64,000 nt of DNA from Flavobacterium sp. LC2016-01 (GTDB lineage: Bacteria; Bacteroidota; Bacteroidia; Flavobacteriales; Flavobacteriaceae). The stretch is taken from positions 434,001 to 498,000 of the forward strand of contig NZ_WMIC01000003.1 of NCBI RefSeq assembly GCF_009711135.1. The letters are read 5' to 3'. The notes below the pieces were generated by a model. That model made no database searches, had not been told where the DNA came from, and saw only the letters and a program-made list of their open reading frames with translations. Shown one piece after another: positions 1 through 7,487 of the stretch. Within the stretch, counting starts at the first letter, position 1; each line of letters starts with the position of its first letter. Made by a program: the position numbers and the translations under genes.

Positions 1-608
1 GTGTGAGGCAGTCTGTCCCATTTATTATAATCGTCAAAAACTGAAACACGCGGATAACTGTACGCTACAAAAAAAGTAGTTTCGTCAATTTGTCCTTCTC
101 TCCCGCTTTCTTTAGACAAAGGATAATTCCAGTCAATATTAATTGTTGTTTTAGAATGAGGCGGAATCGCTTTTTTCATTCGAATCATTCCGACAGTTCC
201 CCATTTTCTGCCGTCTTCTTTGTACACTTCACCAGCAATTTTCAATGAAGTAATTGTTAATCCGTCACTTAAAAAATCTTGACTTACTGAACCGCTTCTC
301 GGTGAAGATGGTTTATGAAGATTATTTACAAATCTAATCGGTAAATTTTTTAATGTATCGTTACTATTGTTTTCGTACTCGATTGTTTCTGTTCCGCTTA
401 CTATTTTTGTTTTGGCATCAACAGTAATTTCCATTGTATATTTTCCGTGATTCTGCCAATAATTTTTCCCAGGTTTTCCGTCCATCGAACGTGTACCTTT
501 TGCGTAAGCATCTTTTATATTTCTAGGCATATAAAGCTCTTGTGCAAAGCTGTTTTGTGCAAAAAATGCAAGAGCAATTAATAAAAACTGCAGTGAATTT
601 TTTCTCAT
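1..608 (-). CDS. M1 family metallopeptidase (aminopeptidase N-like), 3' truncated by window edge
   Basis: The reverse strand reads an open frame from ATG at 608 to the window edge. It begins with a Sec signal peptide (basic MRKNS, hydrophobic stretch, cleavage near FAQE) and continues into the beta-sandwich N-terminal domain of M1 aminopeptidases, with the typical phrase GTETIEYENNSNDTL. The zinc motifs (GxMEN, HExxH) would lie beyond position 1, so catalytic competence cannot be judged. It is probably an exported or lipid-free periplasmic peptidase. The family call rests on the N-terminal domain only. Confidence 0.8.
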   Translation of the reverse strand, partial: MRKNSLQFLLIALAFFAQNSFAQELYMPRNIKDAYAKGTRSMDGKPGKNYWQNHGKYTMEITVDAKTKIVSGTETIEYENNSNDTLKNLPIRFVNNLHKPSSPRSGSVSQDFLSDGLTITSLKIAGEVYKEDGRKWGTVGMIRMKKAIPPHSKTTINIDWNYPLSKESGREGQIDETTFFVAYSYPRVSVFDDYNKWDRLPH

Positions 609-699
609 AAATTGTTTTAAGATTTTGATGATTTAATTGTGTATAATATTAGTGGATATTTTTAACTTATTGTTACAATTGAGTTAAAAAAAAATCAAA

Positions 700-770
700 G
701 TTTCAGGTTTCAAGTTTCAGGTTTCAAAAAAAACTTAGAACCTCAGCATCTTAGTCTCTTAGCATCTCAC
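700..770. repeat. GTTTCAGGTTTCAA tract followed by a TTAG-type tract
   Basis: The reverse-complement form of the 14-bp GAAACCTGAAACTT repeat (700-728) is followed directly by an ACTTAGAACCTCAGCATCTT-type tract (733-769). Both kinds recur in the window (see 19354-19407 and 61246-61334). The rest of the 609-834 spacer holds only a terminator. Confidence 0.75.
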
Positions 771-805
771 AAAAAAAACCGTCTCTTTCAAATAGAAAAA
801 GACGG
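771..805 (-). terminator. Rho-independent terminator after gapN
   Basis: On the minus strand the stem CCGTC..GACGG (779-805, extended by A/T pairs) is followed by a run of eight T. It lies 30 bp past the stop codon of gapN. Confidence 0.75.
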
Positions 806-834
806 CCCCTACAATTAATATATAACCCTGATGA

Positions 835-2415
835 CTACAAAATATAATCGGTATTAATGAAGTTTGATTCTTTGCTGTTTAGCAATTCCTGCAAAATTTC
901 ATTGTTATAATCGATATCTTTTGAAGCTACAAACGTACGTATTGAAAAAGAACGCAAAGCATCTGGAATACTTAAAGTTCCAACTGCCGAATCCTTACGT
1001 CCTGTAAACGGGAACGCATCTGGCCCACGCTGACAAGAACTGTTGAGGTTTACTCGGCACACTAAATTTACCAAAGCATCAATAAGCGGCGCTAAAGTTT
1101 TGATATTTTTACCAAACAAACTCACTTGCTGGCCATAATTTGATTCGGCCATATCTTCAAGAGGTTCGTTGATATCTTTGAAAGAAATAATTGGCACTAC
1201 TGGACCAAATTGTTCTTCGTGATACACTCTCATCTCTTTATTTACTGGATATAAAACTGCTGGAAAAATAAAGTTTTCTGTATGCTTTCCTCCTTTTTCA
1301 TTCAGGATATGTGCGCCTTTGCTTTTTGCATCGTCAATTAATCCCTGAATATAATGCGGTTTATCTGTTTCTGGAAGCGGTGTTAAAGAAACTCCTTTTT
1401 CCCACGGATTTCCGAATGCTAAACTGTCTACTTTTTCAGAGAAACGTTTGTTGAATTCTTCTCTGATAGATTCGTGAACATATAACACTTTTAAAGCTGT
1501 ACAACGCTGACCGTTAAAAGATAAAGTTCCGGCAATACATTCCTGAATAGCCAAATCTAAATCGGCATCCGGAAGAATAATCGCTGGATTTTTAGCTTCT
1601 AATCCTAAAATCAAACGAAGTCTGTTTTTGTTTGGATGCTGATCCTGCAAAGCAATCGCTGATTTACTGTTTCCAATTAATGCCAAAACATCAATTTTAC
1701 CCGATTTCATAATTGGCGAAGCCACTTCTCTTCCGCGTCCGTAAACAATATTGATAACGCCTTTTGGAAAACTGCTTCTAAAAGCTTCTAACAATGGCGA
1801 AATACATAAAACACCATGTTTAGCCGGTTTAAAAATCACGGTATTACCCATAATCAAAGCCGGAATCAACAAAGAAAAAGTTTCATTTAAAGGATAATTG
1901 TAAGGCCCAAGACATAAAACCACTCCAAGCGGTCCACGGCGAATCATTGCATTAACACCCTGTACTTTTTCAAAATGCGAACTGCGCCCGTTTAATTCCT
2001 TATAACTGGCAATTGTATCGTAAATATATTCAACTGTTCTGTCGAATTCTTTTTGCGAGTCGCCAAGGTTTTTTCCAATTTCCCACATTAAAAGTTTCAC
2101 CACTTCTTCGCGGGTTTCCTTCATCTGCTTTACAAAATTTTCCATGCATTTGATACGATCAACCACTTTCATAGTTGGCCATAAACCTTGACCTTTATTA
2201 TAGGCTGTGTTTGCAGCTTCAACCACTTCGGCAGCTTCTTTTTCTGCCATAAACGGAATCGATCCTAACAATGTTGGAGTGTATTTTTCAGTTGATGAAA
2301 TCGTCGAAAATACTGGTGTAGTCTGCCCTGTCCATTTTTTCAATTCTCCATTTACAAGATAGGTATCTTGATTTATCAGACTTTTAATCTGATATTCTTC
2401 GGGTATTAAACTCAT
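835..2415 (-). CDS. gapN: NADP-dependent non-phosphorylating glyceraldehyde-3-phosphate dehydrogenase (GapN-type aldehyde dehydrogenase)
   Basis: A 526-residue ALDH-superfamily protein expected to oxidise glyceraldehyde-3-phosphate irreversibly to 3-phosphoglycerate with NADPH formation in the cytoplasm. The NAD(P)-binding stretch ([23 protein letters not shown]), the catalytic cysteine motif [10 protein letters not shown] and the C-terminal EEQFGPVVP and [14 protein letters not shown] motifs match the GapN branch. The segment aligned to the general-base motif ELGGK reads GLEAK, so the glutamate is displaced by two positions (see findings). Monocistronic by appearance: a terminator precedes it (2459-2485) and another follows it. 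No clear TAnnTTTG box was seen in the 77 bp upstream. Length agrees with Bacteroidota homologues. Confidence 0.85.
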   Translation of the reverse strand: MSLIPEEYQIKSLINQDTYLVNGELKKWTGQTTPVFSTISSTEKYTPTLLGSIPFMAEKEAAEVVEAANTAYNKGQGLWPTMKVVDRIKCMENFVKQMKETREEVVKLLMWEIGKNLGDSQKEFDRTVEYIYDTIASYKELNGRSSHFEKVQGVNAMIRRGPLGVVLCLGPYNYPLNETFSLLIPALIMGNTVIFKPAKHGVLCISPLLEAFRSSFPKGVINIVYGRGREVASPIMKSGKIDVLALIGNSKSAIALQDQHPNKNRLRLILGLEAKNPAIILPDADLDLAIQECIAGTLSFNGQRCTALKVLYVHESIREEFNKRFSEKVDSLAFGNPWEKGVSLTPLPETDKPHYIQGLIDDAKSKGAHILNEKGGKHTENFIFPAVLYPVNKEMRVYHEEQFGPVVPIISFKDINEPLEDMAESNYGQQVSLFGKNIKTLAPLIDALVNLVCRVNLNSSCQRGPDAFPFTGRKDSAVGTLSIPDALRSFSIRTFVASKDIDYNNEILQELLNSKESNFINTDYIL

Positions 2416-2458
2416 AATCTGGTAATTTATAGTTTGGTTATTAATAGCATTTTAAAAC

Positions 2459-2485
2459 AAAAAAAGAGGCTTTTTTGCGCCTCTT
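2459..2485 (-). terminator. Terminator after rhodanese gene
   Basis: On the minus strand the stem AGAGGC/GCCTCT is closed by a short A-rich loop and followed by at least seven T, starting 8 bp past the rhodanese stop codon. Confidence 0.7.
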
Positions 2486-2492
2486 CTTCTTT

Positions 2493-2804
2493 TTATGGTT
2501 GTATGGTGTCGCCTTCCCAATCCAGTATACCGCCAAGCAAGTTATAGGCATTTTCTATACCTAATTCATTCATAACCTGGCATGCTTTTGCACTTCTGGC
2601 ACCAGAACGGCAATACACATAATAGTTTTTGTTTTTATCTAATTCTTCAATTTCATAAATAAAAGCCTGACCTTTATTAATGTCAATATTTACAGCATTT
2701 TCAATATAGCCATCATTAAATTCGTCTTCAGTTCTTACATCAAGTATAACTGCATTTTCGTCAGCGTTTAGCTGAGCAACCCAATCTTCTTGTGATAAAT
2801 TCAT
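2493..2804 (-). CDS. Single-domain rhodanese (sulfurtransferase-like)
   Basis: A 103-residue protein with one rhodanese domain over its whole length. It has the entry motif VILDVRTEDEFNDGYI and the active-site loop YCRSGARS with the persulfide-forming cysteine near residue 65. No signal peptide is present, so it is cytoplasmic, like GlpE/PspE-type proteins. It is transcribed away from the Crp/Fnr gene and TauE/SafE exporter, which suggests a shared role in reactive-sulfur handling (inference). Its real sulfur donor is unknown. Confidence 0.85.
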   Translation of the reverse strand: MNLSQEDWVAQLNADENAVILDVRTEDEFNDGYIENAVNIDINKGQAFIYEIEELDKNKNYYVYCRSGARSAKACQVMNELGIENAYNLLGGILDWEGDTIQP

Positions 2805-3042
2805 AGTAATATGTGTTTTTGTAAAATTACGACGTTTCTATTAATTAAAAACGTACCAAATGCGATTTCGATTATTATTCTCAGAAAACGTTTTAGAGAA
2901 AGGATTATAATCAGTGAATTACAAATTTACTTACTATTTTTAAAAATTCACTCTATAAAATCGATAGAAAATAGGTTTTTTGCATTTACACAAAATACAT
3001 CTTAATTAAAGTTTTCTGACAATTAATGCCAGCCGAATCTAT

Positions 3043-3050
3043 TATCTTTG
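3043..3050 (+). promoter_or_regulatory. -7 box (TATCTTTG) of the Crp/Fnr gene
   Basis: TATCTTTG matches the Bacteroidota TAnnTTTG consensus. It lies about 130 bp before the ATG at 3183 because a 56-bp palindromic repeat occupies the leader. The -33 element is not clear. Confidence 0.5.
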
Positions 3051-3110
3051 TAAAAAATTACAATTTTTAATTCGATTTTGATAAAAACATCGGGTATAAC
3101 GAATAACATC

Positions 3111-3166
3111 TGTCAGTTCGAGCGGAGTCGAGAACCGCAAACATCTCGACTCCGCTCGATGTGACA
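3111..3166. repeat. TGTCA-bounded palindromic repeat (copy 1)
   Basis: Two 23-bp arms (3111-3133 and 3144-3166) are inverted copies with two mismatches, carry TGTCA/TGACA ends and share the core TCGAGCGGAGTCGAGA. The element would form a long hairpin in the 5' leader of the Crp/Fnr mRNA. Related copies are at 3857-3913 and 47411-47540. Apart from this and the promoter box the 2805-3182 spacer shows nothing. Confidence 0.8.
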
Positions 3167-3182
3167 AAATTATTTTAAATCA

Positions 3183-3809
3183 ATGCAAAACTTCTTAAAA
3201 AATATCTTCCCCAATTTCTCCAGCGAACTCGTTACAACTATTGAAGAAAACGGAAACCAGCAAAACTTTGAAGCCGGAACCATTTTAATGCGTACCGGAC
3301 AATATATCAAAAACACCGTTTTGATACTTAAAGGAAAAATCAAAATTTACCGCGAAGGCGAAGATGGCGGTGAGTTTCTAATGTATTATCTACAGCCGGG
3401 TCAAGCCTGCGCTATTTCGATGATTTGTACTGCCAAAAGTGAAAAAAGCCAAATCATGGCAAAAGTGGTCGAAGATGTTACCGTCATGATGATTCCGCTT
3501 ACGCTAATGGACAAATGGATGATGGAACACCGTTCTTGGTACGAATTTGTAATAGAAACCTATAGAAGTCGTTTTGAAGAAGTCTTAGAAGTTGTCGATA
3601 ATATCGCTTTCCGTTCTATGGATGAACGTTTGGAATTTTATTTAAAAAGACATTCTGATGCCTGTGGCTGTTCAGAAGTTAAACTTTCGCATCAAGAAAT
3701 CGCAACCGAACTAAACACCTCTCGAGAAGTTGTTTCCAGATTATTAAAAAAAATGGAGCAAAGAGGTTTAGTCAAACTCAACCGAAACCAGATTGAATTA
3801 TTGAAGTGA
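3183..3809 (+). CDS. Crp/Fnr family transcriptional regulator
   Basis: A 208-residue protein with an N-terminal cyclic-nucleotide-binding-like beta barrel (about residues 15-130) and a C-terminal winged helix (about 150-205) with recognition-helix text ATELNTSREVVSRLLKKME. No FNR cysteine cluster is seen at the N-terminus; two cysteines (HSDACGCSEV) sit just before the HTH and could be redox-active (inference). It stands between the rhodanese and the TauE/SafE exporter, and a sulfur module lies 7 kb downstream, so it is a plausible sulfide/thiosulfate-responsive regulator, though no operator was identified. Confidence 0.85.
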   Translation: MQNFLKNIFPNFSSELVTTIEENGNQQNFEAGTILMRTGQYIKNTVLILKGKIKIYREGEDGGEFLMYYLQPGQACAISMICTAKSEKSQIMAKVVEDVTVMMIPLTLMDKWMMEHRSWYEFVIETYRSRFEEVLEVVDNIAFRSMDERLEFYLKRHSDACGCSEVKLSHQEIATELNTSREVVSRLLKKMEQRGLVKLNRNQIELLK

Positions 3810-3812
3810 TAT

Positions 3813-3963
3813 TGGCCACGGATTATACTGATTAAACGGATTTTCGCTGGTTGATTTGTCACATTGAGCGAAGTCGAAATGCTGTGTGGGCTTCGACTTC
3901 GCTCAGTCTGACATACTTTTAATAATTAATCTGTGGCAATCCGTTTCATCCGTAAAATCCGTG
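3813..3963. repeat. Nested palindromes: CCACGGAT outer arms around TGTCA-type copy 2
   Basis: The outer arms (from about 3814 and ending about 3962) are inverted versions of a CCACGGATT..AAACGGATT sequence. Between them lies a TGTCA-bounded palindrome with 22-bp arms 3857-3878 and 3892-3913 (core GAGCGAAGTCGAA). One repeat family therefore appears inserted within another. Confidence 0.75.
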
Positions 3964-4055
3964 GGCAACAATTAGGAAACAAAAAACATCCTTCTGTGAT
4001 AAATGTTACTGTAGGTTTCTAATTTCCTAAGCACCTTTGCGTCAAAATAAATGCA

Positions 4056-4841
4056 ATGGAATATTTAGGCTATTTTGCTTCAATCATAATCGGAATCTCG
4101 CTGGGCCTAATTGGTGGAGGCGGATCGATTTTGACAATTCCAATTCTGGTTTATTTATTTAAAGTAAACCCAGAGCAAGCCACTTCTTATTCTTTATTTA
4201 TTGTTGGTTTGACTGCACTTTCTGGAAGTTACAGCCATTACAAAATGGGAAATTTAAAATTAAAATCGGCATTGTATTTTGCGATTCCTTCTGTGATTTC
4301 CATTTTAATTATTCGTGAAGTTATTTTTCCTCAAATTGCTTCTACCCTATTTTCAATCGCATCTTATTCGGTTTCAAAAGATTTCCTGATCATGATTGTC
4401 TTTTCAGTTTTGATGATTACGGCAGCAATTTCGATGATTCAGAAACCGCAGCCAGAAATAAAAAATGCCGAAACAAATTATATTCAATTAAGTATCATTG
4501 GCTTTTTAGTCGGAATTGTAACGGGATTTTTGGGAGCCGGCGGTGGATTTTTAATTATACCGGCGCTTTTGTTTTTTGCAAAATTACCAATGAAACAAGC
4601 CGTTGGAACTTCACTTTTAATTATCACAATCAATTCTTCAATAGGTTTTGCAGGGGATTTATATATTGGAACTTCCATAAATTATCCATTTTTATTAAGC
4701 GTTTCAGGAATGGCGCTTCTCGGAATGTTCATTGGAAGCCAGCTTTCTAAAAAAATTGACGGAGCAAAATTAAAACCGCTTTTCGGCTGGTTTGTTCTCG
4801 TAATGGGAATTTATATTATTACAAAAGAGGTTTTATTCTAA
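4056..4841 (+). CDS. TauE/SafE family sulfite/organosulfonate exporter
   Basis: A 261-residue polytopic inner-membrane protein with about eight hydrophobic segments. The two halves each begin with the family's glycine-rich motif (GLIGGGGSILTIPILVYL and GFLGAGGGFLIIPALLFF), which reflects the internal duplication of TauE/SafE proteins. Members export small sulfur anions such as sulfite or sulfoacetate. Placement after the Crp/Fnr gene and near the rhodanese supports a sulfur role; the exact substrate is not visible. A weak -7-like CACCTTTG lies just upstream. Confidence 0.85.
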   Translation: MEYLGYFASIIIGISLGLIGGGGSILTIPILVYLFKVNPEQATSYSLFIVGLTALSGSYSHYKMGNLKLKSALYFAIPSVISILIIREVIFPQIASTLFSIASYSVSKDFLIMIVFSVLMITAAISMIQKPQPEIKNAETNYIQLSIIGFLVGIVTGFLGAGGGFLIIPALLFFAKLPMKQAVGTSLLIITINSSIGFAGDLYIGTSINYPFLLSVSGMALLGMFIGSQLSKKIDGAKLKPLFGWFVLVMGIYIITKEVLF

Positions 4842-5020
4842 AGTTTATCACATCACATAAATTCGGCAAATTTGTGTAGATTTTAAATATTTTCAATTTA
4901 GTTCACTTGTAGAGTAATCTTTGTCAGAGTTTTACACTTTGACAAAGGTGAAACTAAAAAAAGCATTTTGCGTTTCTTGTCAATTAGCTTAGACAAAACT
5001 GACTTCATATAAAACAAAAA

Positions 5021-5060
5021 ATTCAATGACAAGAATATATTCTTATCATTGAATTTAATA
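5021..5060. terminator. Hairpin between TauE/SafE and SDR genes
   Basis: The 17-bp arms ATTCAATGACAAGAATA and its near-perfect inverse (5021-5037, 5038-5054) form a stem 33 bp past the SDR stop on the minus strand. The T-run is weak, so it may be a bidirectional terminator or an mRNA-end stabiliser. Confidence 0.5.
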
Positions 5061-5086
5061 GCTGCGTTTTATGAACCAAAGTTTAA

Positions 5087-5845
5087 TTAACGTTGTCCAC
5101 CAGAAACAGCAATGGTTTCGCCCGTAATCCAATACGAATCTTCAGAAGCAAGAAATACAGCCACTTTTGCAATATCATCCGGTTTCCCTACACGGCCTAG
5201 CGGTGTTTCTGATACGTGCCATCTTTCTCCATCTCCGTTCATAACCCCAGAACTATGTGAACCTTCTGTTTCGATCAGTCCAGGATTAATAGAATTGATA
5301 CGTATTTTCTTCGGTCCAAATTCTTTGGCAAGAATACGCGTCATAGCATCGACGGCATATTTAGTTTGCGTGTAAACCAATGTAGTTGGCATATCAAGTG
5401 TTGATACGATCGAACCTACATTAATGACAGCACCGCCTTTATCTCCAAATAATTTCACTGCTTGCTGAATTGTAAGTATACTGCCCAATACATTAATGTT
5501 AAACATACGGTGAAAAGATTCTTCGGTAATATCATCGATACCTGCAAAGCTGTAAACGCCTGCATTATTTACCAGTATATCAAGTTGACCAAATGTTTTT
5601 ACAATTCCTTCAAAAATGCGTTTTACATCAGCTGCTTTTTCAACATTACCTTGAATTGCAATTGCTTTTCCACCATTAGTGATTATTTCCTGAACCACTT
5701 TATCGGCACCATTCTTGTCATTGGCATAATTGACAACTACTTTTGCGCCCTGATTTGCGTAAGCTTTAGCAATTCCGGCACCAATACCTTTTGATGCGCC
5801 AGTTATTAATGCGACTTTACCATTTAATTTTTGTGAATTTTCCAT
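5087..5845 (-). CDS. SDR family NAD(P)-dependent oxidoreductase (3-oxoacyl-ACP/glucose dehydrogenase-like)
   Basis: A 252-residue classical short-chain dehydrogenase. It has the cofactor motif TGASKGIG near residue 16, NNAG near 92, and a catalytic Ser (NVGS), Tyr and Lys (YTQTK), followed by the PG turn (NPGLIETEG). Substrate is not predictable. It lies 100 bp downstream of a Crp-like regulator on the same strand, a common pairing in Flavobacterium in which the regulator controls the reductase. A box with one mismatch (CAACTTTG) sits about 40 bp upstream. Confidence 0.85.
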   Translation of the reverse strand: MENSQKLNGKVALITGASKGIGAGIAKAYANQGAKVVVNYANDKNGADKVVQEIITNGGKAIAIQGNVEKAADVKRIFEGIVKTFGQLDILVNNAGVYSFAGIDDITEESFHRMFNINVLGSILTIQQAVKLFGDKGGAVINVGSIVSTLDMPTTLVYTQTKYAVDAMTRILAKEFGPKKIRINSINPGLIETEGSHSSGVMNGDGERWHVSETPLGRVGKPDDIAKVAVFLASEDSYWITGETIAVSGGQR

Positions 5846-5945
5846 TTTTACTTTATTAATTATACATTGTTAATTTATAAAGCAAAGTTGGGTATTAAGT
5901 CAGGCCGAAAAGTTGAAGTATCTTAGGAAAAAAGGTTGAACTACT

Positions 5946-6536
5946 TCAACTTTTCTTCTTTACTTTTTCATTACGTATTTTCGATAAGAACTCTGTTGTC
6001 ATGTTAAGGTACGATGCCAGAGCATATTGCGGCAATCGCTGCGCAACTTTTGGAAATTTTTCGAGAAACTCCGTATAGCGCTGCTCTGCATTTTGTGTTA
6101 GCGTTGCAACAATTCGACGCGCAAAAAATGCGGCAGACTTTTCAGCCATTATACGAAATAATGTTTCAAAATTATGAGCAGAAGCTTTTAGTTTCTGTTC
6201 GGCTTCATGATTTATTTGCAGTATCACGCTATCTTCTAAAGCTACTACAAACATCGTCGCTGGAGTTTGATATATATAACTATTATAATCCGCAATCCAC
6301 CAGTCTTCGATAGCAAACTGAATGGTATGCTCGTTTCCTTTTTCATCGACAACATAAGCGCGAAAAGCTCCTTCAAGCACATAAGTTCTGTGTTTGTTTA
6401 CAAATTCCGGTTGTACAATAAACTGTCTTTTCTTTATTTTTCGCACTTTAAATTCAGACAATAAAACATCCATTTCGTCCGGCAATAAAACGACTTTATT
6501 ATTAATATTTTCAATAAAGGATGTCATGTCTTCCAT
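5946..6536 (-). CDS. Crp/Fnr family regulator (cyclic-nucleotide-binding domain)
   Basis: A 196-residue protein with a CNB-like barrel (about residues 20-120, containing VLEGAFRAYVVDEKGNEHTI) and a C-terminal helix-turn-helix (LPQYALASYLNMTTEFLSKIRNE). This layout is typical of the many orphan Crp-type regulators of Bacteroidota next to SDR or quinone-reductase genes. A consensus -7 box lies at 6578-6585, giving a leader of about 35 nt. Confidence 0.8.
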   Translation of the reverse strand: MEDMTSFIENINNKVVLLPDEMDVLLSEFKVRKIKKRQFIVQPEFVNKHRTYVLEGAFRAYVVDEKGNEHTIQFAIEDWWIADYNSYIYQTPATMFVVALEDSVILQINHEAEQKLKASAHNFETLFRIMAEKSAAFFARRIVATLTQNAEQRYTEFLEKFPKVAQRLPQYALASYLNMTTEFLSKIRNEKVKKKS

Positions 6537-6577
6537 GGATTTTAGGCTAGGATTTACAATAGATGTAAGCAGTTTTG

Positions 6578-6585
6578 CAAAGTTA
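6578..6585 (-). promoter_or_regulatory. -7 box (TAACTTTG) of the Crp-type gene at 5946-6536
   Basis: The minus strand reads TAACTTTG, a full match to TAnnTTTG, about 42 bp before the ATG. Confidence 0.55.
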
Positions 6586-6628
6586 TTCTAAAAATTGGTA
6601 TCAAAAACGCAGAATTGAATTGGTCTGT

Positions 6629-6741
6629 TTTGGGCGTTTCCTCCGGCCGGGCTATCCGCTATATCTTTTGTTCCAGAAAATATCATTTTTAATCAAGACC
6701 AAAAATTTGTCACAAAAGGATACCGCTTCTATCCCTAACGC
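6629..6741. repeat. GGGCGT...CCCTAACGC dispersed element (copy 1)
   Basis: The element starts with TTTGGGCGTT, contains CCGGCCGGGCTATCCGCT and an internal A/T-rich part, and ends with CGCTTCTATCCCTAACGC. A second copy is at 24941-25060 and a compact reverse copy at 14080-14128. It has no open frame and fills most of the 6537-6777 spacer. Confidence 0.75.
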
Positions 6742-6777
6742 AATATCGGGTCAATGACATTTTTCAATTTCAATATT

Positions 6778-7272
6778 CTATTTTTTAATTAATCGAATTT
6801 TGGTACACTGCATAATTAATTTCCTCCCTTTATTCGTTTCTTCGAATTTTTCTTCTCGTTCTATTTCAAGTTGTAAATCCTCCATCTCCAGCAATTTCAA
6901 AATATCTTTTGCCATATTCCTAACCAACTCCCATTCATGATTTGTTTCAAGTAAAAAATCATCCCAAAAATCTGGAGATTTGTCTCCACTTCTGTTGTCA
7001 AAAAATAGATCCAATTCCTCAAGTTTTTCAAGCTGTAGATTAGTTAATAAATTAAAATTTCGATATAGATCTACAGTTAATGTAAAATATGATTCAAAAT
7101 CGATTGCCATTTCGTCACAAACTGCTCCATAACCTACAATTTCATCTTGTTTTTCAGCATTACTCGAAAGAGTTATTAATGTTTTTATTAATTCACAGAA
7201 ATTCCAGTAAGCTAAATTCTTTTCATTACCCAAATCAGTATGACTATAATCTAATAAAGGATCAAATTCCAT
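6778..7272 (-). CDS. Hypothetical acidic cytoplasmic protein
   Basis: A 164-residue acidic, soluble protein without signal peptide or membrane segment. It is helix-rich by appearance, with a conserved-looking core ELDLFFDNRSGDKSPDFWDD and a basic tail (KIRLIKK). I do not recognise the family and assign no function. It is bordered by repeats on both sides and is not obviously co-transcribed with cydAB. The overall look resembles small immunity-type proteins, but no toxin partner is present. Confidence 0.55.
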   Translation of the reverse strand: MEFDPLLDYSHTDLGNEKNLAYWNFCELIKTLITLSSNAEKQDEIVGYGAVCDEMAIDFESYFTLTVDLYRNFNLLTNLQLEKLEELDLFFDNRSGDKSPDFWDDFLLETNHEWELVRNMAKDILKLLEMEDLQLEIEREEKFEETNKGRKLIMQCTKIRLIKK

Positions 7273-7278
7273 AATTTA

Positions 7279-7406
7279 CATTTGTTTACCCCCAGCTAAA
7301 GCTGGAGGTAAACAAATGTATGCAAAAAAGGCTTTAGCCAAAACCACAAAGTTTGGCTAAAGCCTAATTCAAATTCAAACAAAAAACCTCCAGTTAAAAC
7401 TGGAGG
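7279..7406. repeat. Cluster of three short palindromes (CCTCCAG/CTGGAGG and GGCTTTAGCC types)
   Basis: An 18-bp-arm hairpin (7279-7296/7301-7318, arms ending ..CCAGC/GCTGG..), a 13-bp-arm hairpin GGCTTTAGCCAAA (7330-7342/7352-7364), and a CCTCCAGTT/AACTGGAGG hairpin (7387-7406) follow one another downstream of cydB. They could end or protect the cydAB transcript. Confidence 0.75.
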
Positions 7407-7440
7407 CAATTCATATAATTAATTCGTGAAAATTAGTGCA

Positions 7441-7471
7441 ATTGCTTCGCCAGTTCGCTATCGCTCGGGTT
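7441..7471 (-). repeat. Fragment of a GAGCGATAGCGAA repeat
   Basis: On the minus strand ACCCGAGCGATAGCGAA is followed by GGCGAAGCAA, the same text as 47430-47458 inside a larger palindromic element. It lies just past the cydB stop codon. Confidence 0.7.
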
Positions 7472-7487
7472 GTGGCTAACAAAAAAC

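Noticed and set aside
2811..3005. Open frame of 64 codons in the rhodanese-Crp spacer
   Set aside because: A/T-rich, no homologous look, no promoter or RBS, and it ends at the Crp/Fnr promoter region.
5112..5375. Open frames opposite the SDR gene
   Set aside because: Reading-frame shadows of a well-supported dehydrogenase; the same holds for other antisense frames within cydAB, gapN, the trp genes and the fusion protein.
6778..7272. Immunity protein of a polymorphic toxin
   Set aside because: Acidic and small, but no toxin, secretion gene or repeat immunity cluster is nearby.
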